This document shows, in pieces, positions 53,824 through 62,209 of a stretch of DNA of 64,000 bases. The stretch comes from Pseudoclavibacter terrae (GTDB taxonomy: Bacteria; Actinomycetota; Actinomycetes; Actinomycetales; Microbacteriaceae): the NCBI RefSeq assembly GCF_008831075.1, contig NZ_WBJX01000001.1, positions 1,250,515 to 1,314,514 on the forward strand, given 5' to 3'. The first letter of the stretch is position 1. Each line of letters begins with the position of its first letter. Below the pieces are notes generated by a model, which worked only from the letters and a program-made list of their open reading frames with translations, was not told where the DNA came from and ran no database searches. A program made the translations under genes and the position numbers.

Positions 53824-53843
53824 GCCGTGGATGCTCGCACAGG

Positions 53844-53897
53844 CCACCGACAGTGACCTCCCCGTGCTTTGTCGGTGGTCGGCCATAGCCTGCCGAC
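53844..53897. promoter_or_regulatory. Inverted repeats between divergent accessory genes
   Basis: CCACCGACA (53844-53852) is repeated inverted as TGTCGGTGG (53870-53878), and GTCGGC (53878-53883) is inverted as GCCGAC (53892-53897), right up to the ATG at 53898. Four copies of a GTCGG-containing word in 54 bp look like a multi-site operator. Confidence 0.55.
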
Positions 53898-54185
53898 ATG
53901 CTCACCGACACCGAGCGCCGAGTCCTCGAGTTCGAGGCAGCGCACCTCAGACACACCGCTCGCAAGCAGGCCGGCATCCGCGCGCTCGGCCTCGGCTTCA
54001 CCTCAGCCACCTACTACCGGGCGCTCACCGCGCTCCTCGCGACACCGGACGCGGTCGAAGAGTTCCCGCAGCTCGCTGCGTGGCACAAGCGCGCGGCTGA
54101 CGCCCGAGCCGGGGCTCGGGAGCGGCGACGCATCGAGCGCATGCCGAGCGCGTCTGACCGCGTGCGGAATGAGCTCGCGAGCTGA
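53898..54185 (+). CDS. DUF3263 protein
   Basis: 95 residues. MLTDTERRVLEFEAAHLRH, ALGLGFTSATYYRALTALLATPDAVEEFP is the DUF3263 pattern, a helical, HTH-like domain of actinobacteria (LGLSATRYYQLLNALL in relatives). Ends with a basic helix. May be a small DNA-binding regulator of the divergent gene; last phage gene before attR. Confidence 0.75.
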   Translation: MLTDTERRVLEFEAAHLRHTARKQAGIRALGLGFTSATYYRALTALLATPDAVEEFPQLAAWHKRAADARAGARERRRIERMPSASDRVRNELAS

Positions 54186-54198
54186 CGCCGCTTCAGGG

Positions 54199-54217
54199 TG
54201 TGGGCAAAATGTGGGCA
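54199..54217. repeat. Candidate integrase arm-type sites, right arm
   Basis: TGTGGGCA at 54199-54206 and 54210-54217, in the same direction and 11-bp phase as the left copy, inside the 20-bp block identical to 16787-16806. It lies 73 bp inside attR and outside any gene. Confidence 0.65.
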
Positions 54218-54240
54218 AGGCTCATTCTGCCGAACTAGCG

Positions 54241-54282
54241 AAGGCCCCGGCTTCCGCGCCGTACCGGGGGAGTGGGGGCCTT
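54241..54282. terminator. Strong hairpin beside attR
   Basis: AAGGCCCC pairs with GGGGCCTT, with a nested CCCCGG/CCGGGG inside. Likely a bidirectional terminator shielding phage and host transcription at the junction. Confidence 0.55.
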
Positions 54283-54289
54283 GCTCAGC

Positions 54290-54314
54290 AGTAGGGCGGG
54301 TGGGACTCGAACCC
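54290..54314. repeat. attR core (25-bp direct repeat, copy 2)
   Basis: Identical to 16647-16671. It covers the T arm and acceptor 3' half of the tRNA gene on the minus strand, so integration leaves this tRNA intact. Confidence 0.93.
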
Positions 54315-54366
54315 ACGCATCGTCCAGTTATGAGCCGGATGCCTTAACCAGCTTGGCTACCGCCCC
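54292..54366 (-). tRNA. tRNA with anticodon CAT (elongator Met or Ile2), phage attachment gene
   Basis: 75 nt. Acceptor GGGGCGG with CCGCCCT (first pair G-U), D arm GCC...GGC, anticodon stem TCCGG/CTGGA around loop CTCATAA, T arm GTGGG-TTCGAGT-CCCAC, discriminator A, no CCA. CAT loops of this kind are used by elongator tRNA-Met and by tRNA-Ile2 (lysidine-modified); sequence alone does not decide. Confidence 0.93.
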
Positions 54367-54497
54367 AAGCGCTGTCGATTCTAGCCAGAATTCGCTCCCG
54401 CGTGCGGCAGGCCGATTGCAGGGGTGCGCGCAGGTCTAGACTGGTGCCCCATAAGCGGGGTCGACGTCGATCCCGCATGCACGAAAAGCAGGGGATG

Positions 54498-55103
54498 ATG
54501 AAGCGAGCTGAACAGCGAGCGCAGACGAGGCAGGCGCTTCTCGAAGCGGCCTCGCTCGAGTTCGAGGCAAACGGCTACGCCGCGACGGTGCTCAGCGATA
54601 TCTCCGATCGTCTGGGCATGACCAAGGGAACCGTGTACTTCCACTTCCCGACGAAGGCGCTGCTCGCGCAGGCCGTCACGGTGAGCTGGACGGTCATGTG
54701 GGATGAGGAGATCGCGGCGTCTCGTGCCCGCGGCCTGTCGCTCGACGAGCTCGAGTCCCTGATGATCCGCATCGCTGAGCGCTTCCAGTCCGATGCGCTC
54801 ATCCGCGCGACGATCAGGCTGGTCCGTGAGCGGGAGCTCATCGAGGAGGAGCTGCCCCGCCCGTTCGACCGGTGGCTCGAGGTCACCAAGGAAGCCCTCC
54901 AGGCGTCGCGTGAGTCGGGTGCGCTTCGCGACGACATCGACGTGGATGCGGCCGCGTGGCAGATCCTCGCGAACCTGGTCGGCATCCAGCTGCTGATCGA
55001 CGACCTGAACGACGGCAGGAGCATCGCCGACCGAGTACGCGAGATGTGGGCGGTGCACCGGGTGACGCTCGCAAACCCGGGACGTGGCGCCGCGCACTCC
55101 TGA
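54498..55103 (+). CDS. TetR-family regulator
   Basis: 201 residues from ATG 54498 (AGGGG 5 bases before; ATG 54495 and 54477 also in frame). HTH: QALLEAASLEFEANGYAATVLSDISDRLGMTKGTVYFHFPTKALLAQAV, like the gamma-butyrolactone-receptor/EthR branch. The ligand domain has SLDELESLMIRIAERFQSDALIRATIRLVRE. It stands directly before the RND pump gene on the same strand and probably controls it. A TAGACT box lies about 60 bp upstream. Confidence 0.88.
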   Translation: MKRAEQRAQTRQALLEAASLEFEANGYAATVLSDISDRLGMTKGTVYFHFPTKALLAQAVTVSWTVMWDEEIAASRARGLSLDELESLMIRIAERFQSDALIRATIRLVRERELIEEELPRPFDRWLEVTKEALQASRESGALRDDIDVDAAAWQILANLVGIQLLIDDLNDGRSIADRVREMWAVHRVTLANPGRGAAHS

Positions 55104-55300
55104 TCCGGCGGTCGGCCCACTACCAGAGCGGCACGGTTCCCGTCGCGCCGCAGTGGGTTTCCGGCCAAAGATCAGCCTCAAGTAGGGCATAGGGGAGACG
55201 GAACCCGTCCTTTCGGGCGATTCAGAGGAATCACCCGGGCGACAGGATTGAGGGGCGCCAGGTCATCGCTCGGCGTCGTATCGCGTCGAAAGGGCCCTCT

Positions 55301-58300
55301 GTGTCTGTGCTCACCCGTCTGAGTCTCAAGTATCGAATTCTGATCGGACTGCTCACCGCGGCGATCGCGGCAGCGGGAATCATCTCGACAGCACAGCTCA
55401 AGCAGGAGCTCATGCCGTCGATGGAGATCCCTCAGGGATTCGTGACGGCGACACTCGACGGCGCTTCTCCCGATGTGATGGTGTCGGAGGTCACCGAGCC
55501 GATCGAGAACGCCTTGCGCGCGGTTTCGGAGGTGCAGTCGGTCACCTCGACGACGTCGGAGGGCTTCGCGCAGATCGTCGTCGCGTGGAGCTTCGACGCG
55601 GACAAGACGCAGGTCGAGGCCGAGCTGCGCTCTGCCGTCGAGTCGACCGAGTCCCAGCGTCCTGAGTCATCGACGGCTGAGCTCATGACGTTCTCGCTCG
55701 ACGCGCTGCCAGTGCTCACGCTCGGGGTGTCGTCGGATGCGGACACCGCGGCTCTGTCGAAGACGATGACCGACACCGTGGTGCCGGCCCTCTCGCAGGT
55801 CGACGGTGTCCAGAACGTCGAGGTCTCCGGCGCGCGCGAAGAGCGCGTGGAGATCAACCTCCGCCAAGCCGACGTGGACGCTCTCGAGATCGACACGTCG
55901 ACGATCGAGCCGACGTTGACCGCGGCGGGTCTTGTGCTCCCGGCGGGCGACGTGACGGGCGGCAGCGGTGAGATCTCCGTGCAGGTCGGCTCGCAGCTCG
56001 AGACCCTCGACGCCATCCGGGCCCTGCCGTTCACCACGGAGGACTCGACGGTCCTGCTCTCGCAGTTCGCGGACGTCGACCTCAAGGAGATCCCCGCAAC
56101 GTCGATCTCCCGCGTCAACGGTGCTGAGACGCTGACGCTCAGCGTCACGAAGGCCGCCGACGCGAGCACCGTCTCTGTGGCACACGGAGTGACCGAGAAG
56201 CTCGCCGAGCTCACCCCGACGCTTCCGTCCAGCGTCGTCTTCACGGAGATCGAGAACCAGGCGCCGTACATCGAGCAGTCGATCCACGATCTCTCAGTGG
56301 AAGGCGGGCTGGGCTTGCTCTTCGCCGTCCTCGTCATCTTCCTGTTCCTCGCCTCGTTCCGCTCGACCATCGTCGCGGCGATCTCCATCCCGATGTCGCT
56401 GCTCATCACGATGGTCGGGCTCAACCTGGGTGAGTACTCGCTGAACATCCTGACCCTGGGAGCGCTCACGATCGCCGTGGGTCGCGTGGTCGACGACTCG
56501 ATCGTCGTGATCGAGAACATCAAGCGAAGGCAGGGGACTGGTCCGCTCACGATCGAGGGCATCGTCGGCTCCGTCGGCCAGGTGGCAGGCGCCATCACGG
56601 CGTCGACGCTCGCGACGGTCGCCGTGTTCCTGCCCATCGCGTTCGTCGGGGATATCGTCGGCCAGCTGTTCCAGCCGTTCGCTCTGACGGTCTCGATCGC
56701 CCTCGTCGCATCCCTGGTCGTCGCGCTCACCATCGTGCCGGTCTTCGCCTACTGGATGCTCCGCCGCCCGTCGAAGCCCATGAAGCGGGAGCGGTTCATC
56801 CGGGCCCGAGCAGCGCACGCGGCGTGGACGGAACGCCAGGAGGAGTCGGCCGAGCGCCGCCGGGTACGCCAGGTGGCGAAGCTCGACGCGAAGAACGCAC
56901 AACGTGAAGCGCGTGGGAAGACGCTCCTGCCGGTTCCCGCCACCGCCGTCGGTGTGGTCCCGGCGCGAGGTGACGGCGAGGAGGGGTCGCCGTACGACGG
57001 CCTGCAGCGCGCTTTCGTCCCGATCCTCGATGCCACGCTGCGCCACCCTCGCCGCACGGTCGCGGCCGCGCTCGCGCTCCTGCTCCTCACCGGTGTCGGG
57101 GCAACCGCCCTTCGCAGCGATTTCCTCGGCAGCATGGGCGACGAGACCATCCTGGTCGAGCAGAAGCTCGCCCAGGGGACGACCATCGAGCAGAGCCTCG
57201 CGGGCGCGGAGAAGCTCGAGGCCGTCATCGCGACGAAGGACAGCGTCGAGACATTCGTCAGCTCGATCGGGGCCGGCGGGGCGAGCGCGTTCGGCGGTGG
57301 CGGGGGAGACACCTCGATCACCGTCATCCCTGCCGAGGGACAGGATGCGGAAACCGTCGCGAACAGCCTCAGGGCCGACTTCGGCGGACTGAGCGATGTC
57401 GGTGAAGTGACCGTGACGACCGCGGCGTCGTCGGCGCTGGCGAGCGACGTGCAGCTCGCGATCCAGGGCAACGATGCGGAGGCCCTCAGCCAGGCCGCGA
57501 CGCAGCTCGGAGACGCCGTCAAGGACCTGCCTGGCGTGACTGCCGTGACCAACGACCTCAGCACCGGGGGGAACGTCGTCGTCGTCGACGTCGACCGCAG
57601 CAAGGCCGCGGGCTTCGGCTACACGCAGGCCACGGTCGGCCAGGCGGTCTCCGCGGCCCTCAACGGCACCCCACTCGGATCCGTGCGCCTCGAGGGCGTC
57701 GACCGGGACATCGTGATCGCTCCGACCCAGGGTGCCGTCGCGCTTGACCAGCTTGCGCTCATGCAGCTTCCGGTGACCGCGGTCCAGCAGCAGCGCGCCA
57801 TCCAGGATGCGACGGATGCCTTCGCCGACGAGCAGGAGACGAAGGCCGAAGAGCAGCAGGCTGAGGCGGTCGAGCAGATGCAGCAGACGGTCGACGACGC
57901 CGTCGAGGCGCGCGACACGGTCTCGTCGCAGCTCACGGAGCTGCAGACGCAGCTCGCGACCCTCCAGACGGCCCCGTTGACCCCGATGACCCCCGAAGTC
58001 GGTTCGGCGATGACGCCAGAGCAGGCCGCGCAGGCCGAGCGTGACGCGCAGATCGCGGCGCTCACCGACGCGATCGCGCAAGCGGAGTCGGGCATCGAGC
58101 AGGCGAACGCCGGTGTCGACGCGGCCGTCAAGGCGCAGGAGGACATGGCGGCGCAGACGCTTGAGGCGGAGGAGACGCAGGCCAGGCAGGAGGGGCTTGC
58201 CGACACCAAGGCGACGCCCATCCGCCTCGGCGACATCGCGGCCGTGCGCGAGGAGGCGACGCCGAGTGCGATCACCCGGAACGACGGAGCGCGTCAGGTG

Positions 58301-59023
58301 ACGGTCTCGATCACGCCGGCGGAGGGGCAGCTGGGAACCGTCACGCAGTCCGTGTACGCGGCGACCGACGGCCTCGCACTGCCAGCAGGCGTCACGTTCG
58401 TGGTCGGTGGCGCATCGGCTGACCAGAGCGAGTCGTTCGAGCAGCTCGGCATGGCGATGCTGCTGGCGATCGTCCTCGTGTTCCTCATCATGGTGGCGAC
58501 GTTCCGCAGCCTCATGCAGCCGCTGATCCTGCTCGTCTCGGTGCCGTTCGCGGCCACGGGTGCTGTTGCGCTCCTGCTGCTCACGGACACGCCGCTGGGG
58601 CTCCCGTCGCTCATCGGTCTGCTGATGCTGATCGGCATCGTGGTGACCAACGCGATCGTGCTGATCGACCTCATCAACCACATCAGGGAGCGCGGAGCGA
58701 GCGTTCATGACGCGATCGTGCACGGCACGAGGCTTCGCCTCAGGCCGATCCTCATGACGGCCGCCGCGACGATCTTCGCGCTGATCCCGATGTCGCTCGG
58801 TCTCACCGGCGGCGGGGTCTTCATCTCGAAGCCGCTCGCCATCGTCGTCATCGGCGGTCTGATCAGCTCCACGCTGCTGACGCTCGTGCTCGTCCCCGTG
58901 CTCTACTCGAGCGTGGAGCGGCGCGCCGATCGTCGGGCCGCGAAGCGGGCGGCGCGAGCGGACCGGAAGGCCGAGGCCGCGGCGCAGAAGAAGGAGCTGG
59001 GTGCCGCACCGGCGGCCAGCTGA
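55301..59023 (+). CDS. RND-superfamily (HAE1/SwrC-type) efflux pump
   Basis: 1240 residues from GTG. Two homologous halves with 12 membrane spans: SLKYRILIGLLTAAIAAAGII at the start, AVGRVVDDSIVVIENIKRRQG in span 4 (proton relay Asp pair) and GIVVTNAIVLIDLINHIRERG in the second half. Differences from relatives: an extended basic cytosolic loop (about residues 490-567) and a 135-residue coiled-coil insertion (about 828-963, QQQRAIQDATDAFADEQ onward, rich in Gln/Glu/Ala) inside the second extracytoplasmic domain. No membrane-fusion or outer-membrane partner gene is adjacent, as expected for a Gram-positive host. Likely exports drugs or lipids. Confidence 0.9.
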   Translation: MSVLTRLSLKYRILIGLLTAAIAAAGIISTAQLKQELMPSMEIPQGFVTATLDGASPDVMVSEVTEPIENALRAVSEVQSVTSTTSEGFAQIVVAWSFDADKTQVEAELRSAVESTESQRPESSTAELMTFSLDALPVLTLGVSSDADTAALSKTMTDTVVPALSQVDGVQNVEVSGAREERVEINLRQADVDALEIDTSTIEPTLTAAGLVLPAGDVTGGSGEISVQVGSQLETLDAIRALPFTTEDSTVLLSQFADVDLKEIPATSISRVNGAETLTLSVTKAADASTVSVAHGVTEKLAELTPTLPSSVVFTEIENQAPYIEQSIHDLSVEGGLGLLFAVLVIFLFLASFRSTIVAAISIPMSLLITMVGLNLGEYSLNILTLGALTIAVGRVVDDSIVVIENIKRRQGTGPLTIEGIVGSVGQVAGAITASTLATVAVFLPIAFVGDIVGQLFQPFALTVSIALVASLVVALTIVPVFAYWMLRRPSKPMKRERFIRARAAHAAWTERQEESAERRRVRQVAKLDAKNAQREARGKTLLPVPATAVGVVPARGDGEEGSPYDGLQRAFVPILDATLRHPRRTVAAALALLLLTGVGATALRSDFLGSMGDETILVEQKLAQGTTIEQSLAGAEKLEAVIATKDSVETFVSSIGAGGASAFGGGGGDTSITVIPAEGQDAETVANSLRADFGGLSDVGEVTVTTAASSALASDVQLAIQGNDAEALSQAATQLGDAVKDLPGVTAVTNDLSTGGNVVVVDVDRSKAAGFGYTQATVGQAVSAALNGTPLGSVRLEGVDRDIVIAPTQGAVALDQLALMQLPVTAVQQQRAIQDATDAFADEQETKAEEQQAEAVEQMQQTVDDAVEARDTVSSQLTELQTQLATLQTAPLTPMTPEVGSAMTPEQAAQAERDAQIAALTDAIAQAESGIEQANAGVDAAVKAQEDMAAQTLEAEETQARQEGLADTKATPIRLGDIAAVREEATPSAITRNDGARQVTVSITPAEGQLGTVTQSVYAATDGLALPAGVTFVVGGASADQSESFEQLGMAMLLAIVLVFLIMVATFRSLMQPLILLVSVPFAATGAVALLLLTDTPLGLPSLIGLLMLIGIVVTNAIVLIDLINHIRERGASVHDAIVHGTRLRLRPILMTAAATIFALIPMSLGLTGGGVFISKPLAIVVIGGLISSTLLTLVLVPVLYSSVERRADRRAAKRAARADRKAEAAAQKKELGAAPAAS

Positions 59024-59027
59024 GTCA

Positions 59028-59059
59028 AGACGGCGCCGCGCTCCCGCGCGGCGCCGTCT
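59028..59059 (+). terminator. Hairpin after the RND gene
   Basis: A perfect 14-bp stem (AGACGGCGCCGCGC with GCGCGGCGCCGTCT) and a 4-base loop, 5 bp after the stop. No T run, but stability suggests a terminator. Confidence 0.7.
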
Positions 59060-59127
59060 CGCTGCCGTGCCCGCGACGTTTCGCGACGCAATTCGGCACG
59101 CACCGAAGATCAGGGGAGAATAGGCGG

Positions 59128-60273
59128 ATGCATCCGATCGCCGCCCGTGCTCAGCTCTCGACCGCCCACCGCATCGTGGTCAAGATCGGGTCCTCATCGC
59201 TGACCGGCGCCGACGGACACCTCAACCTCGATGCGCTCCGCAAGCTGGTGCAGGTGATCGCCGACCGGCACGAGAGCGGCCTGCAGACCCTGCTCGTGAC
59301 CTCCGGCGCAGTCGCTGCCGGCATCGGCCCGCTCGGGCTGCCCTCGAGACCTCGTGACGTCGCGACCGCCCAGGCGGCCGCGTCCGTCGGACAGGGGATG
59401 CTCGTCGCCAGGTACGCGGAGGCCTTCGCCGACCGGTCGATCACGGTTGGGCAGATCCTGCTCACCGCCGAGGACACGGTGCGCCGCACGCGCTACAAGA
59501 ACGCGCAGCGATCGCTCGAGCGGCTCTTCCGGCTCGGCGTCGTCCCTATCGTGAACGAGAACGATGCCGTCGTGACCGATGAGCTGCGGTTCGGCGACAA
59601 CGACCGCCTCGCGGCGTTGGTCGCGCAGCTCGTCGGCGCCGACGCGCTCGTGCTGCTCACCGACGTCGACGGCCTCTACGACGGACCACCCACGAGGGAG
59701 GGCACGCGGCGCATCTCGGAGGTGCTCGGCCCGAGCGACCTCGAGGGGATCGAGGTGTCCGGGAGGGGAAGCGACGTCGGAACGGGCGGCATGCTCACGA
59801 AGCTCGAGTCGGTGTCGATCGCCACGGGGTCGGGCATCCCCGTCGTCCTGACGAAAGCCGACAATGCACGACCGGCCATCGCAGGGGAGCGCGTCGGGAC
59901 CTGGTTCGCGCCTACCGGGAAGCGCGCGTCGCGGAAACGCCTGTGGATCGCGCACGCGGCACGCGTGCAGGGGAAGATCGTCCTCGACGACGGGGCCGTG
60001 GATGCCGTCCTCGGCGGCCGCGCCTCCCTTCTCGCTGCAGGCATCGTCGGCGTCGAAGGCGAGTTCGTCGCGGGCGACCCGGTCGAGCTCGTCTCGAAGA
60101 GCGGTTCCGTGATCGCCCGCGGCCTCACGGGCTTCGATGCCGTCGAGATCCCGGACATGCTCGGGCAGTCCTCGCGCGCCCTGCGGGAGTCGCTCGGCTC
60201 CGGCTACGACCGGGAGGTCATCCACCGCGACGACCTCGTGCTGGTGCGCCCCAAGGGGCTCCGCGTCAGCTGA
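59128..60273 (+). CDS. proB: Glutamate 5-kinase
   Basis: 381 residues. First step of proline synthesis: phosphorylates glutamate. AAK domain: [39 protein letters not shown] and [30 protein letters not shown], then [17 protein letters not shown]-terminal PUA domain from about residue 285 ([26 protein letters not shown]). Feedback by proline is expected from the family. AGGCGG precedes ATG closely; proA follows 50 bp later. Confidence 0.96.
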   Translation: MHPIAARAQLSTAHRIVVKIGSSSLTGADGHLNLDALRKLVQVIADRHESGLQTLLVTSGAVAAGIGPLGLPSRPRDVATAQAAASVGQGMLVARYAEAFADRSITVGQILLTAEDTVRRTRYKNAQRSLERLFRLGVVPIVNENDAVVTDELRFGDNDRLAALVAQLVGADALVLLTDVDGLYDGPPTREGTRRISEVLGPSDLEGIEVSGRGSDVGTGGMLTKLESVSIATGSGIPVVLTKADNARPAIAGERVGTWFAPTGKRASRKRLWIAHAARVQGKIVLDDGAVDAVLGGRASLLAAGIVGVEGEFVAGDPVELVSKSGSVIARGLTGFDAVEIPDMLGQSSRALRESLGSGYDREVIHRDDLVLVRPKGLRVS

Positions 60274-60309
60274 GTCGGGTGCGGCGGGCCGAGGTGCCCC
60301 CGCGCCGCA

Positions 60310-60315
60310 TAGAAT
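60310..60315 (+). promoter_or_regulatory. -10 box TAGAAT before proA, probable leaderless promoter
   Basis: TAGAAT ends 8 bases before ATG 60324, with no ribosome site between. proA could thus be transcribed separately from proB. Confidence 0.5.
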
Positions 60316-60323
60316 GCCCTGTT

Positions 60324-61643
60324 ATGACGATCATGCAGGGTGAGCGCGCGGAAACGGCCGGCCAGGGCGATGCGGACGAGGCGGCGACACACGCGATCGT
60401 CGAGCTCGCCGGGCGGGCACGAGCATCATCCCGGGTCCTGGCGCGGGCGACTCGCGCGCAGAAGGACGGTGCGCTCGTCGCGCTCGCCGACGCGCTCGTG
60501 GCCGCCAGCCCGGAGATCCTCGCCGGCAATGCGCTGGACCTCGAGCGCGGGCGTGCATCCGGTATGTCCGGAGGACTCCTCGACCGGCTCGCCCTCGACG
60601 ACGCACGCATCCGCGCGATCGCAGACTCGCTCCGCGAGGTCGCGGCGCTTCCCGACCCGATTGGGGCGGTCGTCCGCGGGTCGACCCTCGCGAACGGCCT
60701 CCGACTCCGTCAGCTGCGCGTGCCGATGGGCGTCATCGGCGTCATCTACGAGGCGCGTCCGAACGTGACCGTCGATGTCGCGGGCCTCGCCCTGAAGAGC
60801 GGCAACGCGGTGCTGCTGCGGGGCGGATCTGCGGCCGAGTCGTCCAACGAAGCCATCATCGGCACGATGCGCGCTGCGCTCGAGGCCTACGGGCTGCCCG
60901 CCGACCTGGTGCAGTCGATCGACGAGTACGGCCGAGCCGGAGCGCGCGCGCTCATGCGCGCCCGCGGCCATGTCGACCTGGTCGTGCCACGCGGCGGGGC
61001 CGGGCTCATCCAGACCGTGGTCCGCGAGTCCCGTGTCCCCGTCATCGAGACCGGGGTCGGCAACTGCCACGTCTTCGTCGACAGCTCGGCCGAGCTCGAC
61101 ATGGCGCTCGACATCATCATCAACTCCAAGACGCATCGGGTCGGGGTCTGCAACGCAGCCGAGACCCTGCTCGTGCACGCCGACGCCGCCGACGCGTTCC
61201 TTCCTGCCGCGCTCGCCGAGCTGAGCCAGCGAGGCGTCCGCCTGCATGGTGACGAGCGCACGCGGTCCGCCGCCGCGGCCGGCATCGAAGTGCTCGAGGC
61301 GACGCACGAGGACTGGGCGACGGAGTACCTCGACTACGAGATCGCAGTGCGAGTCGTCGACGACCTCGACCAGGCTCTCGAGCACATCCGCGAGTTCAGC
61401 ACAGGGCACACGGAGGCGATCGTCACGAGCTCGCTGCAGGCGGCGGAGCGGTTCACCGCCGAGGTGGATGCGGCCGCCGTGATCGTCAACGCGTCGACTC
61501 GCTTCACCGATGGCGGCCAGTTCGGTCTCGGTGCAGAACTCGGCATCTCGACGCAGAAGCTCCACGCTCGCGGGCCCATGGGGCTCGAGGAGCTCACGAC
61601 CACGAAGTGGGTCGTCACGGGCGACGGTCAGATCCGCTCCTGA
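60324..61643 (+). CDS. proA: Glutamate-5-semialdehyde dehydrogenase (gamma-glutamyl phosphate reductase)
   Basis: 439 residues. Reduces glutamyl-5-phosphate with NADPH to glutamate semialdehyde, the second step of proline synthesis. [50 protein letters not shown] and catalytic Cys in [15 protein letters not shown]; late [29 protein letters not shown] fold, cytosolic. Confidence 0.96.
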   Translation: MTIMQGERAETAGQGDADEAATHAIVELAGRARASSRVLARATRAQKDGALVALADALVAASPEILAGNALDLERGRASGMSGGLLDRLALDDARIRAIADSLREVAALPDPIGAVVRGSTLANGLRLRQLRVPMGVIGVIYEARPNVTVDVAGLALKSGNAVLLRGGSAAESSNEAIIGTMRAALEAYGLPADLVQSIDEYGRAGARALMRARGHVDLVVPRGGAGLIQTVVRESRVPVIETGVGNCHVFVDSSAELDMALDIIINSKTHRVGVCNAAETLLVHADAADAFLPAALAELSQRGVRLHGDERTRSAAAAGIEVLEATHEDWATEYLDYEIAVRVVDDLDQALEHIREFSTGHTEAIVTSSLQAAERFTAEVDAAAVIVNASTRFTDGGQFGLGAELGISTQKLHARGPMGLEELTTTKWVVTGDGQIRS

Positions 61644-61740
61644 CCACCGCCGGAGCGGCCGCACGGAAGATCAGACCAGGTGATGACGCGCTCGGCCAGG
61701 TGTGCCACGTAGCCTTCTGGAAGTCGAGGAAGGGACGATC

Positions 61741-62157
61741 ATGACCAGCACCCCACTGCCCATCGAGAACCAGCAGCAGAATCTCGACCGAGTGTTCCTC
61801 GGCGAGCTCGAGGTGTCTCGCGATCGTATCGCCGGTCCGTACGGCTCGCTGCCGACGGCGGGCTCCACGGTCTTCGTCACGAACATGTCGCGAGTCGAGC
61901 GGGCGATCCCCACCTGGGCGATCATCGTCGCCATCGCGGGCTTCTTCGTCCTGACGATCTTCAGCCTGCTCTTCCTGCTCGTCAAGGAAGACAAGGTCGT
62001 CGGCGGCTACGAGGTGCGCATCTCGAATCCGACCGGCACGCTGACGAGCTTCGTGCCCGTCGATGCGCGGTCCGCCGCATGGATCTGGCAGGACCTCCAG
62101 GGGCGCGCAGCCGCTGCACGAGAGATCATCGCGTCGGTCACTTCTTCCGTTCACTGA
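61741..62157 (+). CDS. Single-span membrane protein
   Basis: 138 residues; GAGGAAGGGA lies just before ATG. The middle segment TWAIIVAIAGFFVLTIFSLLFLLVK is one clear transmembrane helix, followed by KEDKVVGGYEVRISNPTG; the N-terminal 55 residues are soluble. Similar small actinobacterial proteins have no assigned function. Confidence 0.75.
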   Translation: MTSTPLPIENQQQNLDRVFLGELEVSRDRIAGPYGSLPTAGSTVFVTNMSRVERAIPTWAIIVAIAGFFVLTIFSLLFLLVKEDKVVGGYEVRISNPTGTLTSFVPVDARSAAWIWQDLQGRAAAAREIIASVTSSVH

Positions 62158-62209
62158 CGTTCACTCGCGCGACGCTGCGAGCGGGCGTTCTGGGGCTACG
62201 CTGTACCGC

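Larger units (their letters stand above)
16647..54314. mobile_element. Siphovirus-type prophage integrated in a tRNA gene, about 37.7 kb
   Basis: Bounded by a 25-bp direct repeat that is the 3' end of the CAU tRNA at the right end. It carries, in order, integrase, lysogeny control, recombination/replication, packaging, head, tail, lysis and a few leftward accessory genes. All structural genes are intact as far as can be read; early-region frames at 24343 and near 25505 appear damaged. Gene order is that of actinobacterial HK97-like siphoviruses. Confidence 0.95.

Noticed and set aside
16787-54217. The 20-bp repeat pair as the att core itself
   Set aside because: It lies inside the 25-bp tRNA-matching repeat at both ends with unrelated sequence of different length between, and contains tandem octamers, so arm sites fit better.
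16672-54289. CRISPR, toxin-antitoxin or restriction defence operon within the prophage
   Set aside because: No array, no restriction partner for the methyltransferase and no recognisable toxin-antitoxin pair could be supported.
56294-58723. 809-residue minus-strand frame inside the RND gene
   Set aside because: Low-complexity Arg/Asp/His composition, a mirror of the coding strand.
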